In this document: positions 1-12,117 of the stretch, one piece after another
Position numbering within the stretch: position 1 is the stretch's first letter
Layout: the number at the start of each line of letters is the position of its first letter
Assembly (NCBI GenBank): GCA_039881145.1
Contig: JAYKKI010000077.1
Span: forward strand, 5,154,501-5,218,500
From: Druceiella hillmani
Taxonomy: Eukaryota > Arthropoda > Insecta > Lepidoptera > Hepialidae
Length of the DNA stretch: 64,000 nt
Direction: 5' to 3'
Program-made: the position numbers and the translations under genes
Notes under the pieces: model-generated
Database searches by the model: none
The model's input: the letters and a program-made list of their open reading frames with translations, nothing else
What the model was told of the DNA's origin: nothing

Positions 1-149
1 GCTGAGTCATCCAGTGAGGACATCAAATTTGCAAAATATTGAACAAGGAGCTAAAATCAGTATTCTATACATTGAACAGTCGTTTAAACTTTCATTGTCT
101 ATATGATTGAATAACAGACATGCAAACAGATTTTCACGTTTATACATTA

Positions 150-690
150 AGGCGCTGGCAACACCAGATCTAAAAAATAAGCTCATTATTTTAAAATTTC
201 TTTAGCGAAATCTACTAAATATATGGCCACGAAAAAATATATGTTATTCTTGATGATATATCTAAGGTTCTAGTTATTTCCAAAATACCACTGAAATGGC
301 TTTTATATCTGAAGAAGAAATAAAAAAAAACTCGTAACATAAATTTTAAACCAAATTAACTCTATTATTTATAACATTTTATGAATAGAATTAAAACAAC
401 TAACTGTTCACATCTTATTTAAAATCTTGATTGTTTTTTTTATTTTTAATAAAGTAAATAGGATTGCAATAAAAAAAAAAATAAAACACATTATTTTTCT
501 CGAGTACAAAACGCGTTTTGACTATTGCTTTTCTTTTACTCGCATGCAAACATGCGTATGTGTGTATGCGCGGTGCTAGTTCATTATGTCACTTGTTTTC
601 CCATACGCTCAAAAAGCAATTAAAATAAAATGCGATATAATTAAATTAATTTTAATCTTAGGTTTGGATCTGTGTTTTAATATCGTATGT
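150..690 (+). repeat. Dispersed repeat A, copy 1
   Basis: About 540 bp with no coding potential. It is matched in reverse orientation by 38.40-39.43 kb. Shared stretches include the GTTGCCAGCGC-like end near 150, a TTTTTTCGTGGCC block, the runs around AACTGTTCAC and ATAAAACACATTAT, and the GGTTTGGATCTGTG end near 660. The same order in both copies makes this one repeat family and not chance similarity. No transposase and no clear terminal inverted repeats were found, so the class is unknown. Confidence 0.7.
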
Positions 691-699
691 GTAAGTTTG

Positions 700-1140
700 C
701 GCGGGAGTTTTAGTCTTTTTTCTTTCACGTAATTCACCTTTTTTTAATCTTTATTGCTTACTCACTTTGTTTGTGGTTTGTGTTTTTTAAATTAAGCCGT
801 ATTTGTATTTATAAACTTCTTTCACGTGATACTTTTTGCTTATTAAATTTTTGGACAATTTGAATTTGTTTTATTTATCAATTCGTATTTGTATTTATAA
901 TTTTTTTTCATAATCCTTAGGGTATATTTTTTAATTAACCATTTGTATTTTTATTTATAAACTTTTTTACGCGATCCTTTTTGCTTATTGAATTTTTGGA
1001 TATTTTTTAAATCTATTTGTGAAAAGCTTTTTGGTTACTAAATTTTAAATGTTCGGAGTTTGTTTTTTCTTTAATTATTAATTCTTATTTGTATTTATAT
1101 ATAATCCTTTTTGATTGCTAAATTTTTAAGTCTTAATTTT
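700..1140 (+). repeat. Repeat X: degenerate tandem units, copy 1
   Basis: Several imperfect units of roughly 95 bp, each containing TTTGTATTTATAAA, a short CACGTGATCCTTTTTGCTTA-like segment and an AATTTTTGGA segment. The same units, reverse-complemented, fill 26.46-27.05 kb. In both places X lies directly next to repeat Y, so X and Y probably move or expand as one composite element. Confidence 0.65.
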
Positions 1141-1228
1141 TTTTTGACACGACTATCTACTATCCCTATATTCCCTACTTGGGAAATCTTTTCCTATCTA
1201 AAAAAAATTCCAACTGATATTTAAAATT

Positions 1229-2102
1229 GGAAAGTGTTTGTTTTTCCTTCTTTCACGTCGCTATGGATCAACCGATTAACGTGATTACTGCACAGACATA
1301 CCTGGGGGAGCAGGAAGTGACATAGGTAAAATGCCCACCGGGAAAATCTCATCCTAACTAATACGAATATCCCAAATAATAAAAAATCAAGTCTCTTTGT
1401 TTGTTCTTCCTTTTCATAGCAATGGCGCAACAGATTGAATTGGCTTTCTGCACAGAGATAGTTGGCGGGCCAAGAAATAATATAGACTACTTTGCAAGGG
1501 ACAAAATATTTTTCTAACTAATATAGCAATCCCAAAATTTAAAGATTAGGAAATATATTTGTCTGTCCTCCTTGAAAGGAGAACAAACAAATATATTTCT
1601 TAATTTACATTGATCTGTTGCTCCATTGTAATTACATTGATCTGTTGCTCCATTGTAAGATGAATGTTATAATGGAGCAACAGATCAATATAATTTCCCG
1701 CACAGAAATAGTTGGAGGACCGGGAAATGATACAGGCTATTTTCCAACCTGGATAATTTTATATTATCTAATAGAACAATCCTAACAAATGTCAAACTTT
1801 CAAAAAATTGCGAAGTGTTTGTCCTTCTTTAACGTCGCAATAGAGCAACAAATCAATGTGATTTTGTGCGCTCAGATAGATAGTGGACCGGGAAATAATA
1901 TACTACTTTTCGATCGGAAAATCTTATCCAAACTAATATAACAATCCCAGTACATATTGCAAATTCCAAAGTGTTTTAGTTCGTCTCCCTTTCACGTTGC
2001 AATGAAACAACAGTTCGACGTGATTTTCTGCACAAAGATAGTGGGTCAGGAAACGACACTGGCTACTTTCCAACCAGGGAAATCTCATCGGGACAATTTA
2101 AA
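1229..2102 (+). repeat. Repeat Y: five tandem ~165-bp units, copy 1
   Basis: Each unit begins near GTGTTTGTTTGTCCTTC, continues with TTTCACGTCGCAATGGAGCA, then GTGATTTTCTGCACAGAGAT, GGACCGGGAAATGA and AATCTCATCCTAACTAATA. Units start near 1229, 1391, about 1660, 1807 and 1969. The region 1551-1695 is rearranged: it holds a short inverted repeat (arms near 1551-1570 and 1578-1598) and opposed copies of TTGATCTGTTGCTCCATT. The same family recurs inverted at 25.96-26.46 kb and in direct orientation at the right edge of the window. No open frame is conserved. Confidence 0.75.
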
Positions 2103-2294
2103 ATTAAAATTATGATATTTATACAACATACATAAAGAGTAAGTTAAGAATATGTAACTTATAATTTTATCCATTTTGCATTTATTTTACCACTATCTAA
2201 AAGGAATACAATAATAAAGATTCCTGGACTTAAATGTTTACTAATCTTAATTTATTAAATAATCGTGTATCTATATATCATGTGTTTATATAAT

Positions 2295-2476
2295 GTGTGC
2301 GTGCGTGCGCGCGTGCGTGCGTGCGTGCGAGCGCGGTTGCGTGCGTGCCTGCGTGCGCGGGGCTGGCGGGCGGTCGTGTGTGCGTGCGTGCGTGATTGAA
2401 ATCACAATATCGTAAATTTTTGAAAAAAATTAAATAATGGTGATATGACGTATCTGCTTTGGGGGGGGGGGGGGGG
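2295..2476. repeat. GTGC-rich microsatellite and 16-bp poly-G run
   Basis: 2295-2392 is built from GTGC/GCGC repeats with interruptions and is strikingly GC-rich against the AT-rich surroundings. A run of sixteen G follows at 2461-2476. Both are simple-sequence tracts; run lengths here are prone to assembly error. Confidence 0.85.
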
Positions 2477-2479
2477 TTA

Positions 2480-4284
2480 TTGTGTCGTTCAAAAATGCTA
2501 TTTTAAAAGTTGATTATTTGTAAAGTTACCTGAGTTATAATTATTTCTATCGGTAACCCTCGAGCACACACCACGCCTTCATCTCTAACAATTAAAAATT
2601 AGCCCTCCCTTAATTAATTGCACGTTCACTGTACAAATACTTGCAGCACTCAGCAATATCAATAACTTCTTCCCGATTTGTAATATAAAAGCTTTTTGAA
2701 GCAAATACTTTCACAATTCTAATATTATTGAAGTAAGGCCTAAATTGAACCGGTCGGAGAGCCCTAAAAATAATCATATTGACTCTTTTACTACTTCAGT
2801 TAAACGAGTTATATGTTTTGGCTATAATAGTTTATATTAATGAAACTAAATAATGTTCATTTAGAACGTTTGATATAATAAAAAAATTATAAAACTCGAC
2901 GAACTCACAACATTTTAAACTTATTAAATCGCCTAAAGTAACGTATTTAAATCCACTAACGTCCTCGTATGTTACGCGACGTCTGTAAACTTATGAATTC
3001 ATGCAAAACGACGTTTGTAAAATTTCCTACTCTCTTTTTCAATAGTTAACTTAGTCCGGTTTTCAACTATGGGAGAAATTGGTCTCATTCTGCCAATTAA
3101 AAAGAGATATAGATGGAATAACATTTTGAAAGTTACCAGTTTGAAAGTTTATTATATAATTGATGAGAGTTTAAATACCACCGAATTAAGAATTGAACCG
3201 TTGATGAATAATGCCCAAACGTTGAGTCTCTTTAAATAAATTGCCATGTTCTTGCTCATAATGTTTCAGTACAAATGATTGCGTTTTACTTACTTTATTT
3301 ATTTTATAAAAATTTGCCCAAAAATAAGCTTTGAAGCTAAAAATAAAATAAAGCATTTGTAATTTTTTTGTTTTTAATTTATTTCATTTTCAAAAACAAA
3401 TGTTGAAAACATGCTACTTTTCTTTATGAAAGTATTATTTCATATTAATCGTTAATAATAAAATAAAATGAAATAATAGGTTTCTTTTATTATTAATATT
3501 TAACATTTGTGATTGTATTTTGTATAATCATTATATTATTTTCTCGAAATAAATTAGCATGTAAAATAATTTCATCCTTAGATGCACGTCCGTTCTACCG
3601 AGCGAGGTACTCAAGTCTATATAAATAATTGTCAATAATTATGGGTCATAAAAAGTTCAATAAATTTAAATTGAGGGAATTTAAAACTGTGACGCATGGA
3701 TTGTTTTTTATTCGTGAATTTTTACGCACAAATCAGCAGGAGCACCATTCATTAGCGAGACTCAAAATAGAAGGTAGAATCCTTAAAACATAATTGAAAT
3801 TTTTATTATCTTAAAAATAATGTATCTTTTTGAATAAGAATACCTTGGAAAATACGTATTTCAAAATAGAACATAGTGAGCCTCCAAACTTGTACATTGC
3901 ACCATAAACGAGTTCAAGAACGACAGAGATTGTTTTGAAGGAACAGAGGATTAAACATCGATTCGATAAGTATGAAACGAATACGAATCGAAACTAAGTG
4001 ACGTACGGTGGGCTAATATTATCGTTTTATAAATTTATCTATCCGAAAATAGGGCTATTTTACTTTAAAAATCTATGATTGTATGTGTGTTTCTATTAGC
4101 ACAAACATTTTATGCCGTATAAGAATTTCTTGTTAATTGGTTGTTTTAAAAGTTATAAAGTATTATCAGGATTAGCATGATTAAAAGAAGTTGTTTTTAA
4201 AAGTGTTTAAAACATTAAGAAAAAAAAACAGAGTTTAAAACAACTTTTACTCGTGAATTAACTGGAAATAAATGAAAACTAATG
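2480..4284. other. AT-rich stretch, nothing identified
   Basis: No open frame of useful length and no recognised repeat or transposase similarity was found on either strand. Confidence 0.6.
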
Positions 4285-4286
4285 TA

Positions 4287-4673
4287 CACGGTGTCCGGGA
4301 CTAAACGTCGGACAAAAAAAGACGTTATTCCTTGACTGAAAAATTGTTGATTGTCGTTGAAATAAAATTTAAAAGATGACTTTTTTCAGAAAATTGAAAA
4401 TAATGTACATAAATATTTGTCATCGTTTTCGTAAACTCGATACTTGCGCACATTGTTCAGCGCCGGTCGCGGGAATAACCCGCGAATAGCTGTAAAGACA
4501 TCGCCATTGCGGGTAAACCTCCACACTCCGGCAAGTATTGAGTGTGTCAAAAAGAGTTATGTATAATATTTTTTTGCACTCAGTTAGAAAAAGGGTGTGT
4601 TTTACGCTTTAATTCGACGACAATTTATTCCTTTACAGCCAACCAATGGCGTCTTTCTTTGTTCGACACCGTG
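4287..4673. mobile_element. MITE with CACGGTGTC termini and TA flanks
   Basis: The 387-bp element starts CACGGTGTC and ends GACACCGTG, a perfect 9-bp terminal inverted repeat. It is flanked on each side by TA (4285-4286 and 4674-4675). After an offset in the left end, the inverted repeat resumes as GTCGGACAAAAAAAGACG on the left against GTCGAACAAAGAAAGACG at the reversed right end. The TA flanks suggest a Tc1/mariner-type non-autonomous element. There is no coding capacity. Family membership is inferred from the termini only. Confidence 0.7.
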
Positions 4674-4675
4674 TA

Positions 4676-7600
4676 TATTTAGGAATTAAAAAATCTCGAA
4701 ATAAATTAGAAATTTGTATCTATATCGTATTTGTCATTTGAATTAGGAATTATAAACTTTATTTAGACTTGTAATTAAAACATCCATCTCTTTTTATTTC
4801 TTAATTTATTCAATCAAACTCAAACGGTAACAATTTTAAATACAAAATAACGATCATTAATTAATAATCAAAGTTTGTGTCTCACACAAGTTCAGACAAG
4901 CAAGGCAGCACTTATTTTTTTTACACAAGTTTATTTCGTAAGTCGGAATGAATAAACCCAAATGTTAAATCAGCTTTCATTTCCAGCACTTGAACCAACA
5001 GCAGTGTGAAGCTGTGCAACTAAGTCCATTAATTTGGCTTTTTAATGACAGCCTACAAATCCGACGTGGTGAAAGATGAACTGGACGCATTGCCATTTGA
5101 AAAAATAACACAATTTGTTCTTTTCAAAATTATAGATACTAGCTGATTATATAGTATCATTTAGTTCGAATTGATAGTCTAAAAAAATAGTAAAAAATTT
5201 AGTTTGCCAGTTGTAATTATTAATTGGATTATATAATAACAACCCGGCCAAAGAAAGAAATTCAAATAATTCAAAAATAAGGGACAGTAGTTTTAAAAAC
5301 TTTTTTGTATTAGAATTAGATTGTTGTGGTAAAATTATATAGTAATGCAATTTGCAAACTGCTGCCAAAATTACAAGACGTCGAATATAGCTTCGTAATT
5401 TCAAGTATATCCAAAAATGCAGAATGAGTAATAGAATGGCACATAAACCATTTTTGGAATTTGTTTTCTGTTTTGTATGTTCGTTTGTGCACGCATCATG
5501 GAAAAACTACTAACCTAATTCTAATGGTTTTTTTTAGAAAATATAGGGGTCAACTTGAAGTACCTAATATTTAATTTTTATTTCATAGCAATCGGTTTAC
5601 TCGGTCATATTAAATTTAATTCTTCGGTCAGAATCTTTTCAAAAATTCGTTTACATTCCATTAGTACAATAACTACAAAGAAGTGCGTAATGGAACTATG
5701 TACAACGAGCATTCCATCTGGGCATAAATTGGCGAAATGAGCATGATCAGAGGTTACGTGAAGAGTGGTGTGGAAGGAGTAAATGCTTGAGTAAGCAAAC
5801 ATACAGAAGAAGGTATTTATGAAAAAAATATTATAACAAAAGTAATATGTAGGAATCTTTATAGTTAATTTAATTATAGTTTCTAAAGATTCACACTGAA
5901 CTAAATGGCTAGTTTAAAAACTTCTAATTTCCCATGGATTTTTATAATAATTCTCACATCGATTTATTTTCTGTACTGTTCTTGATCCCATTACTTTATT
6001 GTTTGAAGTCTTGTAATAGTGGGTTAAATTAACAGAAGATTGAATATTGTTTTATAATCAAATTCTTAATTACAACTAACATGCGTGCAGTTTATTTGTC
6101 TGGCTTTCTGCGAGATAGCTTAAACAGTTTTGGTTTTCTCGTTTTGTCATGATGAGAATAAAATTCATGTATTTCGATATTTTTTTGTTTTTAAAGTTAC
6201 ACTTCAAGTTGTATTTATACCTTAAATCGTCCACAATTTAAGCGAAGCTCTGAAACACCTTCATTTAGATAAGGGTAACCAAACTACCAAAATACATGTT
6301 ATAATAGAGGTTGGAACAGAAGAAATGTTGACTAATATAGTCAACATTTCTTATGAACCTGATGTCGTTATGAACCTGAAATAAAGGGGCCATCATTGAA
6401 TGTGTGTTTTTTTTTCTAAATAGTTATTGATCGAAGTAAATACAGAATACAACTGTAATACAATAAATACAGAATAAACAGTAATACAACTTTAAAAAAC
6501 AGAGAACCAACAATTCATATAAACAAATCACTTTCGATCATTGAACATTTTTAGCTTCACCGTCGTAAATAATTTGAATATAAAAACGGAATTTCGGAGA
6601 ACCACATGTAATAAACCTCTCAACATATTTGTCTGCGTATTAACCAACACCTGGTTTTTGTCAGTTGCTGGCTGGTTTCTAACCTCCCGATGTTAACTTG
6701 TATCTTTACTTGCAAATTGATTAAATGTTAACAAAATACAAATGATAGCAAAACAATGTATTTAAGCTCTATCATACAATAACGAAGAGAAGCCACTAAA
6801 AACAATCCCTCCAAGCTGAGATGGTATAAAGTGACAAAATTATTTAGTATTGGAAAGGTTTTTTTTTCATATCTTAAATAGATATGAAAAAAAATGATAA
6901 CATTAAAAATTGGGCTATCTGATGAAGCCCTAAGAAAGTAGGACTGTGACTCAGTGAAACTAAAATATTTTTTTATTATTCAAAGATTGGCTCAAATATT
7001 TATGCAAAATAAAATGATAAAAAACTTGGCTGCCTTCACAGACTGTGAGAATAGCGAGTTTCTTTTCGAATTCCGCTTATAAAACGTTCGATAACTTTTT
7101 TTTTTATAGTATTATCACGTTTTAATTTTGTTTTTCTATCCAAGCATACATTTTAATTTATCCTACATCAATATTAGCGGGGCGTAGACAAGAATTTTCT
7201 ACAAACATGAAGCAAACTTAGTCGATGAACAGTTCAGCTCATTCATCCAAGCGAGTTAATTTCAATGAATGTGTTCCGAAGACAGATACTACCCCTCCTA
7301 CGCAACTTAGGACCCAGTCAAAAGAATTCGGAATCATTCATTTGATCATTCATAGGTCGGGAACGTTATTGATTATATCGCGCGGCTGCCATCTGTTGAG
7401 ACGCGGTAAATATATTTATGTTTAGAGTATGTCCTACTCGAATATTTTAATTTTCACTTTATTTCCATTCTGTAGTTTTTTTTATCATTGTATAGAATTT
7501 AAGTAACTTTCACTATCTTGGAATATGACATTATTTCATATTGTTTGATCAATAGAATGTCTAAAACATCGAAAATTCGAAATAGATTAAAGGGAAAACA

Positions 7601-8149
7601 ATAAACACGTGGAATGGATTACTTAATTGGTGTCAGAAAATTTCACCGTGAGAGAGAGAGTACACGAAGAAGTCAATCGCTATTTCTTTTTGATCAATGC
7701 TAAAGTCCTTAGAAAAATTATTAATCCAGCTTAAAAAAATTGTATGAAAGAACTTCATAATAGCAAAAAGGATACATTACTGAGATTATTCTAATTAAAA
7801 TGTAAAACTAAGAAGACAGTTTAAATTTAATTTTAACTGTCATGAAGATCTAGGTAATTAATGTAAATTTGGAAACGTTGGACATAGATTTTGACGATTT
7901 AATTAGAGATTATATTTTTTAAAGGGTACCTAGTAAATATTATCAAAATTTATGTGAAGCATAATCAGTTAAAAATTAAAAAAAAATTAAATCGATAAAA
8001 GGTCATCAAATAGAGTAAAATACGAAAACATTTATAAAATTTTGAATACTTAAGTACATGTTTATCGAAAAAATAAAGAATAATTGTTTATCCCTAAAAC
8101 TTTAGTTGCTTGTAACTTTGATTCACCCTGTCATGTTGATTAAAAAAAC
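4676..8149. other. AT-rich stretch without recognisable genes
   Basis: Only short non-conserved open frames occur. Minor structures are a perfect palindrome near 6330 (ATGTTGACT-AATAT-AGTCAACAT) and a T/A-rich hairpin near 6848-6893. Nothing else was recognised. Confidence 0.55.
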
Positions 8150-8380
8150 GGTTAAGTGCATGGCGGACCATGCAGAAATTAGAGTTCCGTAGTTCTCTGT
8201 ATTTTAGGTTCAGGTATTTAGTAAATTCCAATATCTAGTTTTATTTCAAATTGATAGTTGAAAAGTTAAAATGGCTGAGATGACATTGCATCAAAGTTAA
8301 ATATTTTGCAAACGGACTTGAGTATGATAAAATCTTGTCAAGTGCGGGTAAAACTCACACTGAGAGTGTTCCGTTACATA
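8150..8380 (+). repeat. Pair of hairpin plus TTCCGT motifs
   Basis: At 8152-8195 the order is AAGTGC, a hairpin GCATGG-CGGA-CCATGC, then GAGTTCCGTAG. At 8334-8378 a related order appears: CAAGTGCGGGT-AAA-ACTCACAC, then GAGTGTTCCGT. Two units of the same design within 230 bp suggest a repeat family whose hairpin is kept while its sequence drifts. No transposase is associated. Confidence 0.4.
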
Positions 8381-8793
8381 CCTAGGCACTTGTAAACATT
8401 TAAGGGTACAAAGTATTTCTATGAAACCATTCACATATATTAATTTTCCACAACGTAATTATATTGCCTACGTATTTTTCACAGACTTAAAAACATGGTG
8501 CTTATTTCAAAAATTGTAAAATCTAGAGTAATCCCTACAGTTTTCCTGTAATTTTCTACTTACATTTTATTAACTCTTGTTTTTCCCGAATTCAGATTCA
8601 GTATAATTAAAGAAATTATTTTTTATATTTATTTTCTTAATCATGACAATTTAACAATTTTCAAGTTTCGTATTTAGCAGACTTGTATCCTGACAATTAC
8701 GCAACAACGTATCTAGTCCTATAAACATAAGTTGAAGAAAAGGAAATCTAAACTATGCATTATACTATCGGTATAAATTTGATCAATGTAATA

Positions 8794-9268
8794 AATAGCG
8801 ATATACAAAATAATGACAATTTAGAATCAAAAATATAAAAAGATTAAAAATAATCATAACTAGAATGGAATAACAGAGAAAATATAAATTAAAATTAATT
8901 AACTCAATATTATTAATATCCTGAACCTAAAATAATATTCATTAAATGAATATTGAATGTGGGCTTGTATTTGGGTGACGAACTAGCGAATATGACGACA
9001 TTTAGGCATAGTCTTGAATAGTCTGTCGCAAAATAGCGATATGCAAAATAATGACAATTTAGAATCAAAAATGGAATAAGATTAAAAATAATCATAACTA
9101 GAATGGAATAACAGAGAAAATATACATTAAAATGAGTTAACTCAATATTATTAATAGCCTGAACCTAAAATAATATTCAATAAATGGATATTGAATATGG
9201 ACTTGTATTTGGGTGACGAACTAGCGAATTTGTCGACATTTAGGCATAGTCTTGAATAGTTTGCCTAG
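8794..9268 (+). repeat. 238-bp direct tandem duplication
   Basis: The segment starting AATAGCGATATACAAAATAA at 8794 recurs at 9032 as AATAGCGATATGCAAAATAA, and similarity holds throughout both copies to the GTCTTGAATAGT ends. The two units are roughly 90% or more identical by eye, so the duplication is fairly recent. No coding function is seen. Confidence 0.9.
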
Positions 9269-12109
9269 TGGCGTGCAGATACCGCCCATTAGTGCGATCA
9301 GTGGAAAGAAAAAAAGCGCACAGCTACGGGTCAGTCTCCCGGGTACACGAAACTGCGGTTGCCCAACAATGTCTGAATGATAGTATTGATCATGATAAAT
9401 ATTGAACAGAACTGTTGCTCCTAGTTCAATACGCCTGCTATGTAGCGGGCTGTATTTCAAAAGTAAAGTTGCTTTAGCGTAGTCTCTTTTAGGCGTTCAA
9501 ACTTCACTGTTGCAGTGTGCGCACATATCGCCTTTAGAGGTTTAGAGGTTTATCAAAATATCTAGTGTAGAAAAGATTCCAGATTACAACAACATACTCA
9601 AGTTTAGACAGAAAAGAACTGTGTTAACTAATCGATATGTTCTCATCTCCCATTAGGGCTCCAAGATAGCGTATATTATGAACGGATTATAATGAAGTAC
9701 CATCAATATTATAGAGTGGGCAATGGACTACTTTATTTTTATAGAAATTACTTTACACTCAATATAAATTAAGTGTAGTTTGTTGCCACTGTAAAGCGTG
9801 TTTTGTTGCCACTTTAATTGAATGCGATCGGTATTGTCTTTTATTTTTTGAGAAGATAGGAAGTCCTTGTGGTTCAAGCAGCTGATTGTTTATAATAGGA
9901 AGTCCTTGTGGTTCAAGCAGCTGATTGTATAATATCATATGATGAATAACATTTCAATAATATCTAACATTTTAATGATCTTCAGTATTTGAAAAAAGTG
10001 TTTATACGAAGTGTTAATAAGTAAGGAAGCAGTTCAAAAGCTCAGTTTTGGATACCACAAAGAAGAGTGCCCACCAGTGATGTCGGTTACCTTGGATTAG
10101 ACTTCCGTTTAATATATCTTAAAAATATTATTTTTATTAAAAATAGTCTACCAATATTATATAAATTAAACTTGTTGAGAGGATTTACTAACAGAAAAAG
10201 TATCATGTGCAATTTTCGGTTTTCGAAGAACCAATTTTATGGCAATAACGTTGAATTGTCTCGGTATATTTTTTTCTTGAATTTACTGTTAGTTATTTAT
10301 AACTCTTTCTCTTTCTAATAAATGTAAAAAATCATATCTTTATTTATTTTAACTTTCTCATATTACGTAGAAGAAACTGAAAAAAGTCGACAAACGGATG
10401 AATAAAGTTGCCTGTGTTCACCAGAAGATGGCTGAATTTTAGAAATGTTTTTTAATATAGTTAAATAATTTGTTTAATACTATTATTAGAAAGTATAGTC
10501 ATTATTGTACAAACTCGATACAATGTGGTACTTAAAGCACAGAGTCTAAAAAATACAATCAAGAACGTTATAAAAACAAAACCGCAAAAATATAACCAAA
10601 ATGTAGTATATCCTTTGTATTATTGTTAATTAAAATTATAAATAAAATATTGCATGAGTTTATTTTAGTTTCCCATATTGGCATTCATCACATCTGCATC
10701 AACCATATAATAATCTTTTGACAAGGATTTACCCCGAACTGAATAAATAGACAAGATTCGTGTGATTTGTTCCATATTTTAAGAGCCTTATAAGTCATTA
10801 GTTTGTGAAGTTGAAGTACTGCATTATGCAGATAGTTAGAGATCTTTATGATTACTCTACGTGATATACCAAATGGTAATAATAGTAGTCAAGAGATAAT
10901 TACATTACTTGACTGAATTCATTCGTTAATATTTAGTTATTACCAAGGATTATACAAAGTTTGTGTTCTTTTTTATATTGTCTTTTAATTAACCGAATAC
11001 GGAAATTAATTAAGTAGCAATGAATTAGGGTTACATACAGAATTAGGGTTACTTGTGGACATTCTGCTTTAGCTATTATCTTTTAATACAGTTGTGTGTT
11101 AGCGAACAGTAATTATGGTGAAAAGAGCTATCAGTTTACTATTAACTAGCTATTACCCACGAACCCAAAATTTATTTATGACCGAATTTGACATTCTTTA
11201 GATGGTATTTAGTAATTATTGGAAATGTATATTGAAGATACAAAAGTTATAATTTGTTACTACGGCACTAACAGTTATAAATTCGGCTCCCTGGAAAGTC
11301 TCAGAAAGACAGATGTCCTTTTAATAATCGCCAATCCCATTCATTTGATATCCATATCAAGGAAAGTCTCGAATAAATAATAATCAATCATGGAATATTC
11401 CTCATATTAAATTTATGATGTCGTCATAAATCCTATATTCTTTTCCGGATGTTGCATTTAATAGTTTAGCCGTGACGAAGTAACCAACAGACAGGCAAAC
11501 TCATTTTCCAATTTAAAATATTAGTGTGAATTTTTTTATACAAAGTTATTTATTTTATTTTTAAACCCTGTATGTAGCTTACTTGATATGATTAATGTTG
11601 AAACGATAGTAATATTTTTAAAATAAACACGATACACGTTGAAGTATTAGCATGAATGAAAGACATATTTTTCATTACATATATAAACGTATATGTATCA
11701 TACATAATAAACGTGTATTGTAAATATATATTACATTGATCTTAATCAATTGAAATAACGCAAGAATGGAAATTAGTCGAAAACATATTTAAATTGCTAA
11801 ACCAGAAAATAATTATAATTATCAGTCACAACGAGTACATCGTAACTCTTCTTGGTATCATTTTGAGGTTTATTCACTTTTCATAAATAATTTTCTGTTA
11901 AATCTTTTATTTTTTGTCGGTATTTTTGCAGTTTATACCTACATGTATAAGCTTCAAGGAATATAAGTAATTTGATAAGTTGCACAATTTTACTGGTACC
12001 CTAATTCGATTAGGTAATGTCTTGTGCTAGCTAATAAATTAACAAAATGGTAGTGCCATGAGCCACCTATGATGAAAGAGATTGAAAGCACGTGTACGAA
12101 AGAGATAGT
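9269..12109. other. Non-coding stretch with a 39-bp tandem duplication
   Basis: 9856-9931 holds two almost identical copies, 39 bp apart, of a unit containing AGTCCTTGTGGTTCAAGCAG. 9290-9470 is less AT-rich but encodes nothing I recognise. 11460-11530 contains a GCCGTGACGAAGTAACCAAC segment that resembles tails of dispersed repeats, with weak support. The rest shows no identifiable feature. Confidence 0.5.
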
Positions 12110-12117
12110 GTTATTAC
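12110..12117 (+). repeat. 8-bp target-site duplication of hAT element, left
   Basis: GTTATTAC immediately precedes the left terminal inverted repeat and is repeated exactly at 14072-14079 after the right end. An 8-bp duplication is the length made by hAT transposases. Confidence 0.9.

Noticed and set aside
1..180. Mariner-like FRSGVASAL reading on the minus strand at the window start
   Set aside because: The similarity is limited to about ten residues, and the segment belongs to repeat A, whose second copy does not preserve it.
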